Origin: DASUBV01 sp036501025
Lineage (GTDB): Bacteria; Actinomycetota; Actinomycetes; Streptosporangiales; Streptosporangiaceae
NCBI GenBank assembly: GCA_036501025.1
Contig: DASYBB010000116.1
Coordinates: 3,455 to 67,454 of the forward strand
Length of the DNA stretch: 64,000 nt
Reading direction: 5' to 3'
Each line of letters begins with the position of its first letter. Position 1 is the first letter of the stretch. Both the position numbers and the translations under genes were made by a program. Below the pieces are notes generated by a model. It searched no databases. It worked only from the letters and a program-made list of their open reading frames with translations, and was not told where the DNA came from. Below, piece by piece: positions 44,466 to 52,984 of this stretch.

Positions 44466-44627
44466 TCAGAAGTCGGCCGAGTCTCCGCCGTCGACCCGGC
44501 AGATTGGCCCGTAGGCGAGGTCAACAAGATCTGTGGACTCGGCGATGAGCTCGAATTGAATCGACTCATCCTCATCGGGGGCGTCGGTGATCACTGTCTC
44601 GAAGTCAGTGGCCGGATCGAGCGACAC
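44466..44627 (-). CDS. RiPP precursor peptide, 53 residues (new call)
   Basis: A GTG at 44627 with AGGGAG about 7 nt upstream opens a 53-codon frame ending TGA 44466-44468. It starts 'MSLDPATDFETVITDAPDED' and ends 'AYGPICRVDGGDSADF'. Eleven Asp and five Glu make it strongly acidic, with one Cys (Cys43) and one Tyr. The position directly ahead of the MNIO gene, the size and a leader-like hydrophobic patch 'FELIAESTDLVDLAYG' fit a RiPP precursor. Core is probably the last 15-20 residues around Cys43. A 116-codon plus-strand frame overlies it but lacks similarity and a good site. Confidence 0.75.
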   Translation of the reverse strand: MSLDPATDFETVITDAPDEDESIQFELIAESTDLVDLAYGPICRVDGGDSADF

Positions 44628-44790
44628 AAGGGCTCCCTTCCCGTGCTCGGACGATTGAATACAGTCAAGTCGAGCACCAAGGTTGTGTCAATATCTGTCC
44701 ATACTTGTGCACTCTTGTTACTAATGTTAACCAGGAATAGGAAAGGGCACCTGCTGCCCGGCCCACGCCAGCGCTGCCGCGGAGGACATC
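44628..44790. promoter_or_regulatory. Divergent promoter region of the RiPP cluster
   Basis: The 163-bp gap between precursor start and MFS start is notably AT-rich (44650-44740) for this genome and must drive both operons. On the minus strand TTGACA (44691-44686) and TTGACT (44668-44663) are candidate -35 boxes, but I see no convincing -10. A regulator gene is not visible in the cluster, so control is likely by an outside factor. Confidence 0.5.
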
Positions 44791-46074
44791 ATGCCGGGCG
44801 ATGACCAGGCCGGACTCGGCCGCGACTTCGGCTGGCTGTGGTCCGGGCAGACGGTCAGCCAGCTCGGCAGCATGGTCACCACGGTGGCGCTGCCCCTGGT
44901 GGTCGTGCTGCGGCTGCACGGCTCCACCTTCGAGGTCGGCCTCGTCGAGGCGCTGCAGTGGCTGCCGACGGCGGTCATCAGCCTGCCCGTCGGCGCCTGG
45001 GCCGACCGGCGCCACAAGCGGCCGCTGCTGATCGCCGCCAACCTGGGGCAGGCGGCGGCGGTCGGCAGCATCCCGGCGGCGGCCGCCCTGGGGCGCCTGA
45101 CCCTGGCCCAGGTCCTGGCCGCCGCCCTGGTCATCGGGCTGTTCGAGCTGGTCTTCCAGGTGAGCTACGGCAACTACCTGCGGAGCCTGGTGCCGGACCG
45201 CACGCTGCTGCGGCTGGCCAACACGCGCTCGCAGGCGGCTGACTCCGCCACCCGGGTGGGCGGCCCGGGCCTGGCCGGGGTGCTCGTGAGCGCCTTCGGC
45301 GCGCCCTTCGCCCTCGTCGCCGACGCCGCCAGCTTCGTGCTCTCCACGGCGGCGCTCCTGGTGATCCGGGCCGCCGAGCCGCCGGAGTCCCGCTCCGCGC
45401 GCACCGTTGCGTACCTGGCGGCCATCCGGGAAGGCCTGGCGTTCACGTTCCGGGACCCGCTGCTGCGGAACCTGACCGTGTCGGCCAGCCTGGCCAACAT
45501 GTGCCTGACTGCCCTCGGCGCCATCGAGATCCCGTACCTGGCCCGCGACCTCGGCGCCCCGGCCGCCGCCATCGGCGTGGTCATCGCCGCGGGCAGCATC
45601 GGCGGCCTGGCCGGCGCCGCGGCCGCCGGCCGGCTGTCCCGGGTCCTCGGCGACGGGCGGCTGAGCCGGCTGGCGCTGGCCGGGACGGCGCCGTTCGGGC
45701 TGCTGCTGCCCGCCGCCGGCCGCGGCGCCGGCCTTGCCCTGTTCGTGGCCGGCCTGGCCTTCCTCGAGGCCGGGATCGTCATCTCCGCGATCGTCGTCAA
45801 CACGTTCCGCCAGTCGTACTGCCCGCACGACATGCTCGGCCGGGTCAGCGCATCGATGCAGACCCTGCAGCTGGGCCTGGTGCCCGTCGGCGCGCTGGCG
45901 GGCGGCGCGCTGGCCGCCGCGGCCGGGAACCGGGCCGCGCTGTGGATCCTGTGCGCCGCCAACCTCGCGCCGGCGGGGTGGCGGCTGCTGTCGCCCGGGC
46001 TGCGGCAGCGCGACCTGCCGGCGGAGCCGTCCCTCAGCCCGGGGGCGCCCGGCTCCCGCCAGCCGGCCCAGTAG
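44791..46074 (+). CDS. MFS exporter of the RiPP cluster
   Basis: 427 residues, about 12 hydrophobic helices. 'DFGWLWSGQTVSQLGSMVTT' and 'LPVGAWADRRHKRPLLIAAN' mark the MFS_3 (EntS-like) exporters found in siderophore and peptide clusters, with 'RSQAADSATRVGGPGLAGVL' before helix 6. ATG 44791 follows GCGGAGGAC. It is divergent from the precursor operon and 9 bp upstream of the asparagine synthetase, so it likely exports the finished peptide and may give self-resistance. Confidence 0.85.
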   Translation: MPGDDQAGLGRDFGWLWSGQTVSQLGSMVTTVALPLVVVLRLHGSTFEVGLVEALQWLPTAVISLPVGAWADRRHKRPLLIAANLGQAAAVGSIPAAAALGRLTLAQVLAAALVIGLFELVFQVSYGNYLRSLVPDRTLLRLANTRSQAADSATRVGGPGLAGVLVSAFGAPFALVADAASFVLSTAALLVIRAAEPPESRSARTVAYLAAIREGLAFTFRDPLLRNLTVSASLANMCLTALGAIEIPYLARDLGAPAAAIGVVIAAGSIGGLAGAAAAGRLSRVLGDGRLSRLALAGTAPFGLLLPAAGRGAGLALFVAGLAFLEAGIVISAIVVNTFRQSYCPHDMLGRVSASMQTLQLGLVPVGALAGGALAAAAGNRAALWILCAANLAPAGWRLLSPGLRQRDLPAEPSLSPGAPGSRQPAQ

Positions 46075-46083
46075 CGGCGCGCC

Positions 46084-47793
46084 GTGTGCGGAATCGCGGG
46101 GGCCATCGGGCACGACGTGCCCCGGCACGTGACCGGCGCCATGCTGGACGCGATCGCGCACCGCGGCCCGGACGGCCGCGGCATCCGCCACGGCCCGGGG
46201 GTGACCGTGGGCGCCGTCCGGCTCGCCATCGTGGGCGGGGCCGGCGGCGGCCAGCCGGTCCGCTCCCCCGGCGGCGCGGCGTGCATCGTCTTCAACGGCG
46301 AGATCTACAACTACCGCCGCCTGCGCCAGTCCCTGGCCGCCGGCGGCTACCGGTTCGGCACGCAGACCGACACCGAGGTCATCCTCGGCCTGTACCGGCG
46401 GGACGGGCCGGACTGCGTCCGGCACCTGGAGGGGATGTACGCCTTCGCCGTCGCCGACGCCGGCTCCCTGTTCCTGGCCCGGGACCCCGTCGGCATGAAG
46501 CCGCTGTATGTCTACCCTGAGCCCGGCGGCCGGGCGCTGTACTTCGCGTCCGAGATCAAGGCGCTGCTGCAGGTACCGGGCCTGACGCCGGCGCTGGACC
46601 GGTCCGCGCTGGCCGACAGCGCGCTGGTCGGCCACCCGTGCGGCAGCGCCACGTTCGTGGCCGGCGTCCGCTGCCTGATGCCCGGCGAGACGCTCACCGC
46701 CCGCCTGGACGGCGGCCGGCTTGAGGTCGGCGGCGCGCCGCCGTCCCGGCCCGCGCCGATCGGCCCCGGCGGAGCGCGCGACCTGGCCGGCGAGCGCCGC
46801 GCCCGGGCCGCGCTCGGCCGCGCGGTGGCCAGTCACCTGGAGGCGGACCCGGAGGTGGCCCTCGCCCTGTCCGGCGGCGTCGACTCCGCTTTGCTCGCCG
46901 CCGTGGCCGGCCGGCCGCTGAGCTCGTTCACGGTCTGCGCGGCGGGCGACGACCCGGATGCGGCCGCCGCCCGCGGCGTGGCCGGGCAGCTGGGCCTGCG
47001 CCATCGCGAGGTCCTCGTCCGGCCCGCCAGCTACGCCGCCCGCATCGCCGCCGCCGTGGCCACCGAGGAGCAGCCGCCCGCGCTCGGGGCCCTGCCGCTG
47101 GCGTTCCTGTTCGGCACGGTGGCCCGCCAGGCCAAGGTGTGCCTGATGGGCGAGGGCGCCGACGAGGTGTTCGGCGGCTACCTGGATCACGTCCGGCCCG
47201 GCCCGGCGGCGGCCTGGCAGCCGGGCGGGCGGCAGGCCCGGCTGGCCCGGGTGAGCCGGGCCGGGCTGCGGCCGACGGCGGCCGCGCTGGAGCTGGCCGA
47301 CCTGCGCGGCCGCGGGCCGGAGAGCGCGCTGCGGGCCGACCTGGGCGCCCCCCTCGTGCGCCAGCACCTGGAACTGGTCGACAAGTACTCGATGGCCGCG
47401 GGCGTCGAGGTGCGCCTGCCCTACCTCGACGCGCACGTGTACGAGTCCGGGCTCGCCCTGACGTCCGGGTCGCGGCTGGGCGAGGCCGGCACCGTGCGCA
47501 AGCGCCTGCTGCGGGAGATGCTGGCCGAGCGGATGCCGGCCGGCAGCGCCGGCATCCTGGCCGCGCCCAAGCGGGGCTTCCCGGCCAGCGGCATCGGCCT
47601 GCTGCGGGGCTTCGCGCGCTACTGCGCCGAGCACATCCCGGAGCGGTACGCGCAGCGCCACGAGCTGGCCGCGGTCTACGAGCGGACCTACCAGCTCGTG
47701 CTGTTCGACCTGTTCCGGCACGTCATGCTGGAGCACCGGGGCCGCGTGCCGGACGGGTTCCGGCTCGGGGACTTCCTGGCCTCGTGCCGGTAA
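46084..47793 (+). CDS. Asparagine synthetase-like enzyme of the RiPP cluster (AsnB type)
   Basis: 569 residues. N-terminal Cys2 of the glutaminase domain ('MCGIAGAIGHDV', 'HRGPDGRGIRHG', 'FNGEIYNYRRLRQSLAAGG', 'TDTEVILGLYRR'), then the ATP-pyrophosphatase domain 'ALALSGGVDSALLAAVAG' and 'CLMGEGADEVFGGYLDH', 'LVDKYSMAAGVEVRLPYLDA'. All AsnB landmarks are present, so glutamine-dependent amidation or ATP-activated amide or macrolactam formation is expected. Homologues act as lasso-peptide cyclases or amidate peptide Asp. Tightly linked to the exporter. Confidence 0.85.
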   Translation: MCGIAGAIGHDVPRHVTGAMLDAIAHRGPDGRGIRHGPGVTVGAVRLAIVGGAGGGQPVRSPGGAACIVFNGEIYNYRRLRQSLAAGGYRFGTQTDTEVILGLYRRDGPDCVRHLEGMYAFAVADAGSLFLARDPVGMKPLYVYPEPGGRALYFASEIKALLQVPGLTPALDRSALADSALVGHPCGSATFVAGVRCLMPGETLTARLDGGRLEVGGAPPSRPAPIGPGGARDLAGERRARAALGRAVASHLEADPEVALALSGGVDSALLAAVAGRPLSSFTVCAAGDDPDAAAARGVAGQLGLRHREVLVRPASYAARIAAAVATEEQPPALGALPLAFLFGTVARQAKVCLMGEGADEVFGGYLDHVRPGPAAAWQPGGRQARLARVSRAGLRPTAAALELADLRGRGPESALRADLGAPLVRQHLELVDKYSMAAGVEVRLPYLDAHVYESGLALTSGSRLGEAGTVRKRLLREMLAERMPAGSAGILAAPKRGFPASGIGLLRGFARYCAEHIPERYAQRHELAAVYERTYQLVLFDLFRHVMLEHRGRVPDGFRLGDFLASCR

Positions 47794-47920
47794 CGCGGGG
47801 AAGCAGCTTCCCGGCCAGGGCCACGTTTCGGATGGAAGGACGCCGGGCGGCGGAAGCGTCACCCGCGGCCCGCGGCGGGGGCGTGAACTGCTTTCGCGGC
47901 CGTCGCTGATAACCAGTGAC

Positions 47921-48589
47921 ATGACCGCGAGAGTGAAGGGGTACCCACATGGATCGGGCTCGTGCATGAGACAGGCGCACGGCCGGGCGCCAGCCGCTCA
48001 CGACCCGCAGCCCGCGGACGACGCGCGGTGCATCGAGCGGTCCCGGCGGGAGCCGGAGCAGTTCGCCGCGCTGTTCGACCGGCACGCCCCGCGCATCCAC
48101 CGCTACGTCGCCCGCCGGGTCGGCCGCGGCATCGCCGATGACCTGGTCGCCGAGACGTTCCTGGCCGCCTTCGCGAAACGGGCGCAGTACGACACGGCCT
48201 ACGCCGACGCCGGGCCGTGGCTGTACGGGATCGCCACCAACCTGATCGGCCAGCACCGCCGGGACGAGGCCCGCCAGTTCCGGATCCGCCGCGCCGCCGT
48301 GCCCGACCTGGACGTGCCCGGCCACGCTGACCGCGTCGCCGCTGACGTCACGGCCAGCTCCGTGCGGGACCTGCTCGCCGCGGCGCTGGCCGGGCTGCCC
48401 GGCGGAGACCGGGACGTCGTCGTCCTGATCGCCTGGGAGCAGCTCACCTACGAGCAGACGGCCCGCGCGCTCGGCATCCCGGTCGGCACCGTCCGGTCCC
48501 GGCTGAACCGGGCCCGGGCCAGCCTGCGCCGCGCCCTGGCCGCGACCGGCCGCCACGAGACTTTCGAGGAGATCCTCAGCAATGACTGA
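47921..48589 (+). CDS. ECF RNA polymerase sigma factor
   Basis: 222 residues. Region 2 around 'DRHAPRIHRYVARRVGRGIA' with 'LVAETFLAAFAKRAQYD', region 4 'EQLTYEQTARALGIPVGTVR' and 'SRLNRARASLRRAL'. It overlaps the next gene by 8 bp, so that protein is probably its partner or anti-sigma. ATG 47921 is given; ATG 47966 is possible. Downstream of the RiPP operon but separated by 127 bp and a weak 6-bp hairpin at 47798-47812, so likely independent. Confidence 0.85.
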   Translation: MTARVKGYPHGSGSCMRQAHGRAPAAHDPQPADDARCIERSRREPEQFAALFDRHAPRIHRYVARRVGRGIADDLVAETFLAAFAKRAQYDTAYADAGPWLYGIATNLIGQHRRDEARQFRIRRAAVPDLDVPGHADRVAADVTASSVRDLLAAALAGLPGGDRDVVVLIAWEQLTYEQTARALGIPVGTVRSRLNRARASLRRALAATGRHETFEEILSND

Positions 48590-49652
48590 CCTGGACCTGA
48601 TCAGGGAACTGCGGCCGGAGGAGGCGCTGGCCGGGCCCGGCGAGCTGGCCGGCGCCCGCGAGCTGCTGGCCGCCGCGATCGCGGCGGAGATCAGCGCCGA
48701 TGGCGCCGCGGGCGGCAGCCGGAGCGAGCCGCGGCCGGCCACGCCCCGCGCCCGGCCGCCGCACCGAGCGCCGCGGCGGGCGCCGCACCGGACGCGATGG
48801 GCGCTGGCCGGCCTGGCCGCCACGGCGGCGGCCGCCTGCGCGGCCGCGGCCGTGCTGGTGGCGGGGCAGTCCAGCCCGGCCAGCCGGACCGCCGGGCCGC
48901 CCGCCCATCCGCTGGCCGGCCGCCTGACGGCGGCCCGGTTCCTGGCCGCCGCGGCGCACGCCGCGCTCCAGCTGCCGGCCGGGCCGCCCCGGCCGGGCCA
49001 GTGGGTCTACAGCGAGACCGAGGACGCCAACGGCGTGCGCACGCAGACCTGGCTGTCCGCGGACGGCAGCCAGGCGGGGGTGGTCCGGACGTCGAGGGCG
49101 GCACCGGCACCATCGGGCAGCCCGGCGCCGGCCGGGACGCCGGCCGGTCCCGGCGACGGGATCCCGGCCTGCACGGCGGCGCAGGCCGCGTCGGCCGGCT
49201 GCTACCCGGCCGCCGGCTACTTCCCCGGCCTGCCCACCCAGCCCGGCGCCGTCCTGGCCTACCTGAGCCGGATCCAGCTCGCCCGGGACCAGGCCCCGCC
49301 CGGCGAGGGGGCGAGCTGGCTGGCCAATGACCTGGGCAAGGCCATGATGACGCTGATGGGCCAGGCCTACCTGCGGCCGGCCCAGCGCGCGGCCCTGTAC
49401 GAGCTGATGGCGCGGACGCCGGGCTTCACGGTCGTGCCGGGCGTGCGCGATGCGACCGGCCGCGCCGGCGTGGGCATCGAGTGGGTGTACGAGGGCGGCC
49501 GGGCCGTGAACATCTTCGATCCGAAGACGTACGCCTACCTCGGCGTCCGGACCTGGCCCGCGGCCGGCTACCACGGTCCCGCCGCGCACCAGTACGACGG
49601 GAGCGCCCTCATCCAGATCGCGGTCGTCGACCATTCCGGGCAGCTGCCCTGA
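48582..49652 (+). CDS. CU044_5270-family membrane protein, partner of the ECF sigma
   Basis: 356 residues. A short cytosolic N-terminus with a Pro/Arg-rich patch (residues 45-72), one transmembrane helix (about 73-95, 'WALAGLAATAAAACAAAAVL') and an extracellular domain ending 'WVYEGGRAVNIFDPKTYAYL'. That layout is the CU044_5270 family, usually encoded beside ECF sigma factors in actinobacteria. Suggests a membrane sensor or anti-sigma role. Two Cys in the extracellular part. Confidence 0.75.
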   Translation: MTDLDLIRELRPEEALAGPGELAGARELLAAAIAAEISADGAAGGSRSEPRPATPRARPPHRAPRRAPHRTRWALAGLAATAAAACAAAAVLVAGQSSPASRTAGPPAHPLAGRLTAARFLAAAAHAALQLPAGPPRPGQWVYSETEDANGVRTQTWLSADGSQAGVVRTSRAAPAPSGSPAPAGTPAGPGDGIPACTAAQAASAGCYPAAGYFPGLPTQPGAVLAYLSRIQLARDQAPPGEGASWLANDLGKAMMTLMGQAYLRPAQRAALYELMARTPGFTVVPGVRDATGRAGVGIEWVYEGGRAVNIFDPKTYAYLGVRTWPAAGYHGPAAHQYDGSALIQIAVVDHSGQLP

Positions 49653-49664
49653 CGCCAGGGCGGC

Positions 49665-49706
49665 AGGCTTACCCGGCGAGGCAGCCGTTTCGCCGGGTAA
49701 GCCTTT
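49665..49706 (+). terminator. Stem-loop terminator after the ECF operon
   Basis: AGGCTTACCCGGCG (49665-49678) is a perfect 14-bp complement to 49691-49704, with a 12-nt loop and TT following. It lies 13 bp after the stop at 49652 and before the convergent endonuclease gene, so it can serve both strands. Confidence 0.75.
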
Positions 49707-49799
49707 CAGCCCGCCGCGCCAGCCCGCCGCCAGCGGGGATCCGGCGTGCGGGCTCGCCACTCTTGATCAAGGACGGCGTACGAGCCGCACACGATGGGC

Positions 49800-50492
49800 T
49801 CAGCTGGCGCGGATGAGCCTGGCCGCCTTGACCGGGTCGTTCTCCCCGATGCCCGCGGACGGGCACAGCGGGGCGATCGGGCACGCCCCGCAGGCCGGCC
49901 GGCGGGCGAAGCACACCCGGCGGCCGTGCCAGGTGATGCGCTGCGACAGCACGGCCCAGTCCTTGCGCGGGATGAGCGCGGCGATGTCGGCCTCGATCTT
50001 CACCGGGTCGGCCTCGGTCGTCCAGCCGAACCGGGGCGCGAGCCGGGCGACGTGGGTGTCGACCGCGATGCCGGGCACCCCGAAGGCGTTGCCGAGGACG
50101 ATGTTGGCCGTCTTCCGGCCGAACCCGGGCAGGGTCACCAGGTCCTTGAGCCGGCCGGGCAGCTCGCCGCCGAACCGCTCGGTCAGCTGCTGGCCCAGCA
50201 TGATCAGGGTGTTGGCCTTGGCCCGGAAGAACCCGGTGGCATGGATCATGTCCTCCAGCTCCGCGCGGTCCGCGGCGGCGTAGGCCGCGGCGTCGGGGTA
50301 GCGGGCGAACAGCGCGGGCGTGACCTCATTGATCTTCTTGTCGGTGCTCTGGGCCGACAGGATGGTCGCGACGGCCAGCTCGAACGGCGTGCTGAAGTTC
50401 AGCTCGACGTGCGCGCCGGGGTACAGCTCCCCCAGCTCCCGGTTGATGCGGCGGGCGCGCCGGGTCCGGGCCAGCGGCGTCTCCTCCGCCAT
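49800..50492 (-). CDS. nth: Endonuclease III (DNA glycosylase/AP lyase)
   Basis: 230 residues. Excises oxidised pyrimidines in base-excision repair. The helix-hairpin-helix 'LPGFGRKTANIVLGNAFGVP' includes the catalytic Lys, followed by the Asp in 'GIAVDTHVARLAPRFG', and the 4Fe-4S motif CX6CX2CX5C is 'CFARRPACGACPIAPLC'. ATG 50492 fits; GTG 50504 would overlap the upstream exporter stop. Same strand as the MFS gene that precedes it. Confidence 0.95.
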   Translation of the reverse strand: MAEETPLARTRRARRINRELGELYPGAHVELNFSTPFELAVATILSAQSTDKKINEVTPALFARYPDAAAYAAADRAELEDMIHATGFFRAKANTLIMLGQQLTERFGGELPGRLKDLVTLPGFGRKTANIVLGNAFGVPGIAVDTHVARLAPRFGWTTEADPVKIEADIAALIPRKDWAVLSQRITWHGRRVCFARRPACGACPIAPLCPSAGIGENDPVKAARLIRAS

Positions 50493-50500
50493 GCGCGCGG

Positions 50501-51742
50501 TCACGGCCGCGCCGGCCCAGGACGGAGCCGCTGCGCGACGACGGCGGCGAGGCTCAGCACGATGACGACCACGGCGTAGACGATACTGGTCGGCCGCAGT
50601 CCCGCGTCGGTACTGGCGATACCCGCCGCCACCGCGGGCAGGCTGAAGGCCAGGTAGGAGATGACGAAGGCGACCGCGAACAGCTCGCTGCGCTGCGCCG
50701 GGACGGCCAGGTGGCCGAGCGTGCCGAAGGTGGCCAGCGAGCTGATGCCGAAGCCGACGCCGGCCAGCGCCGTGCCCGCCCCGCTGAGCGCGGTGCTGCT
50801 GGCCAGCAGCCCGCCCAGCGCCACGGCCGTCCCGGCGGCCAGCAGGACGGCACCCGGAACCACCAGCCGCGGCGCCGGCCGGTTCCGCAGCGCGTAGGCG
50901 GTGACGGCACCGGGACCGCACAGCAGCGTGACGACCAGCCCGCCGACCAGGTGGCTGGTCAGCCCGAACAGGCCGGCCGCGACGGACGGCCCCAGGGCCA
51001 GGTAGAGCCCGCCGAGCGCCCAGCTGGCCAGCATGACCGGCACGAGCGCGTAGAACTCGGGCCGGATCGGGGCCGGGACGCCGAGCCGGGGCGCCAGCGA
51101 GGCCAGCGCGCCGGGCCGCCGGACGGCCGCGTCGGGGATCACGGCGACGACCACCGCGGCCAGCGCCATCCCGCCCAGCAGCAGCGCCCACACCAGCCGC
51201 GTCGGCGCCGGCGCGAACTGCACCAGGGCGCCGCAGCCGAGCGCGCCGAAGGCCAGCCCGGCCGCGGGGACGACGCTGTTGACGGTGCCGGCCCGGCCCG
51301 GTGCCTGCGGCGGGTTCAGGTCGACCAGGGTCGCGCCGAGGGTGGTCAGCGCGATCCCGGTGGCGACGCCCTGGACCAGCCGGGCGGCCAGCAGCAGCGG
51401 GACGCCGCCGGCGGCGATGAACAGCACCAGCGAGGCCGCCTCCAGCGCGATCGACGCCGCCAATAGCGGGCGCCGGCCGACGTGGTCGGACAGCCCGCCG
51501 AGGACCAGCAGCGCGCCGAGCAGGCCCAGCACGTAGACGGCGAACACGACGGTCAGCGTCGCGGCCGAGAAGCCCCACTCCCGCTGGTAGACGACGTACA
51601 GCGGCGACGGGGCGCTGGAGGCGGTCATGAACAGGACGTACACCGCGGCGATGGCCGTGAAGCTGCGGCCCGCCGACAGGCGCCAGGACGCCGGCGCCGG
51701 GCGGGGCAGGGACGCGCCGGTCACGGCGCCCCCGGCGGGCAC
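50501..51742 (-). CDS. MFS transporter
   Basis: 413 residues with 12 hydrophobic segments. 'APSPLYVVYQREWGFSAATL', motif A 'LSDHVGRRPLLAASI', 'RLVQGVATGIALTTLGATLV' and 'RAGTVNSVVPAAGLAFGALG' identify a drug/sugar-type MFS exporter. Start GTG 51742 (alternative 51724). It lies 8 bp upstream of the endonuclease III gene, an unrelated partner. Substrate unknown. Confidence 0.85.
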   Translation of the reverse strand: MPAGGAVTGASLPRPAPASWRLSAGRSFTAIAAVYVLFMTASSAPSPLYVVYQREWGFSAATLTVVFAVYVLGLLGALLVLGGLSDHVGRRPLLAASIALEAASLVLFIAAGGVPLLLAARLVQGVATGIALTTLGATLVDLNPPQAPGRAGTVNSVVPAAGLAFGALGCGALVQFAPAPTRLVWALLLGGMALAAVVVAVIPDAAVRRPGALASLAPRLGVPAPIRPEFYALVPVMLASWALGGLYLALGPSVAAGLFGLTSHLVGGLVVTLLCGPGAVTAYALRNRPAPRLVVPGAVLLAAGTAVALGGLLASSTALSGAGTALAGVGFGISSLATFGTLGHLAVPAQRSELFAVAFVISYLAFSLPAVAAGIASTDAGLRPTSIVYAVVVIVLSLAAVVAQRLRPGPARP

Positions 51743-51909
51743 GGGCTAGCGCCGCGCTGGTGATCCGTCATCGCCGCTCCAGACATGTCCGACTCGCTCG
51801 CACCAGGCTCCATTCTGACCAGGCGCGCGGCCGGCCGCGCAGCCGGGCGACGTCCATGTCGCTTTCCCGCTCCAACCGGGGCGCCTTGACGCCGGCCGGC
51901 CCGCGGTAA

Positions 51910-52984
51910 ATGCTCAGCACGGGGCGTCAGCTGTCGCGGGGCGCTCCCCGCGACAGCGCTGTCGCGGCACCGGTGCCCGCAGGTCCAGCTGGCGGCGGGC
52001 CCGCCCGCCGGCACGGCCCGTCCGCGCGGGCGGCCGGGCTGATCGCGGTCGCCGAGGACCTGGCCGGCGAGCTGTCGCTGCGGCCGCTGCTGGAGCGGAT
52101 CCTGGTCCACGCCACCGGCCTGCTGCACGGGGACGCGGGCTCGGTGTGCAGCGTCGACGAGGCGGCCGGCGCCTACCGCAAGGAAGCCGACATCGGCGTG
52201 GCCTGCCAGTCGGGGCAGGTGTTCCCGCTGACCGAGGGGATGACCGGCATCGTGGTCGCGCGCCGGGCGCCGGCCTGGTTCCGCCGTTATGACCAGGTCC
52301 CCGGCGGGCACGTGGCCCAGCCCGAGCGGGCCGCGCTGCGCGGGGTCATCGGCGTGCCGCTGGAGTGGCGCGGCCGCATCATCGGCGCCTGCATCGTGTT
52401 CAGCCGGGACGAGCGGCGCGTGTTCGGCGCCGACGACGCCGAGCTGCTCGAACTGTTCGCCCGGCACGCGGCCATCGCGCTGGCCCACGCCCGGATGCTG
52501 GATGCCGCCGAGGAGCGCGCCCGCAGCCAGGCCGCCGCCGAGCGCGACCGGCTGCTGGCCGACCTGCACGACACCCTGGCCCAGCGGCTGGTCAGCGTCC
52601 GGGTGCACATCGACGCCGCCCGGCAGGAGCCGGTGCCCGGCCCGGCCGCCGCGCACCTGGATCAGGCCAGCGCGGCCGCCGGCGACGCCCTGGCCCAGCC
52701 CGGCTGACCCTGCTCGCCGTGGGGTCCTCGCCGCTGGACGGCCGCACGCTCGACGCCGCCCTGCAGTCGGAGGCGACGTGGGCGCAGAGCACCGGGGCGC
52801 TGGATGTCCGGGTCGTGACCGCGGGCGCGCCGGTGCCGGTGGACGGGGCCGTCGCCCGGGAGCTGGTCCGCGTCGCCCGCGAGGCCCTGACCAACATCGT
52901 CCGGCACGCCGCCGCGCGCACCGTCCGGCTCGGCCTGCTGTACGAGGCGGCCGCCGTGTCGCTGCTGGTCCAGGACGACGGCCA
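51910..52984 (+). pseudogene. Broken GAF-sensor histidine kinase (frameshift, ATPase truncated)
   Basis: The frame starting 51910 gives a GAF domain ('LAGELSLRPLLERILVHATG', 'VVARRAPAWFRRYDQVPGGH', 'GVIGVPLEWRGRIIGACIVF') and the HisKA_3 box 'LLADLHDTLAQRLVSVRVHI', then stops at 52707. The sensor-proper end continues in another frame ('LTLLAVGSSPLDGRTLDAAL', 'LVRVAREALTNIVRHAAART', 'VSLLVQDDGQG') and ends abruptly at about 52984, before the G2 box. There the sequence switches to DhaK. The true start is uncertain because a hairpin lies at 51930-51957. Confidence 0.7.
51930..51967 (+). repeat. Perfect 12-bp hairpin plus a third copy of its arm
   Basis: GCTGTCGCGGGG (51930-51941), loop CGCT, CCCCGCGACAGC (51946-51957), then GCTGTCGCGG again at 51958-51967. 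It sits at or just inside the 5' end of the kinase relic. Could be a terminator for the upstream region or an operator. Confidence 0.55.

Noticed and set aside
44454..44804. Plus-strand frame of 116 codons opposite the precursor
   Set aside because: It runs across the AT-rich promoter and into the MFS start, lacks a ribosome site and shows no similarity. The minus-strand 53-codon frame fits far better.
44665..47967. Minus-strand open frame of about 1100 codons
   Set aside because: It is the antisense shadow of the MFS exporter and asparagine synthetase; Arg/Gly/Gln-rich with no family similarity, an effect of high GC.
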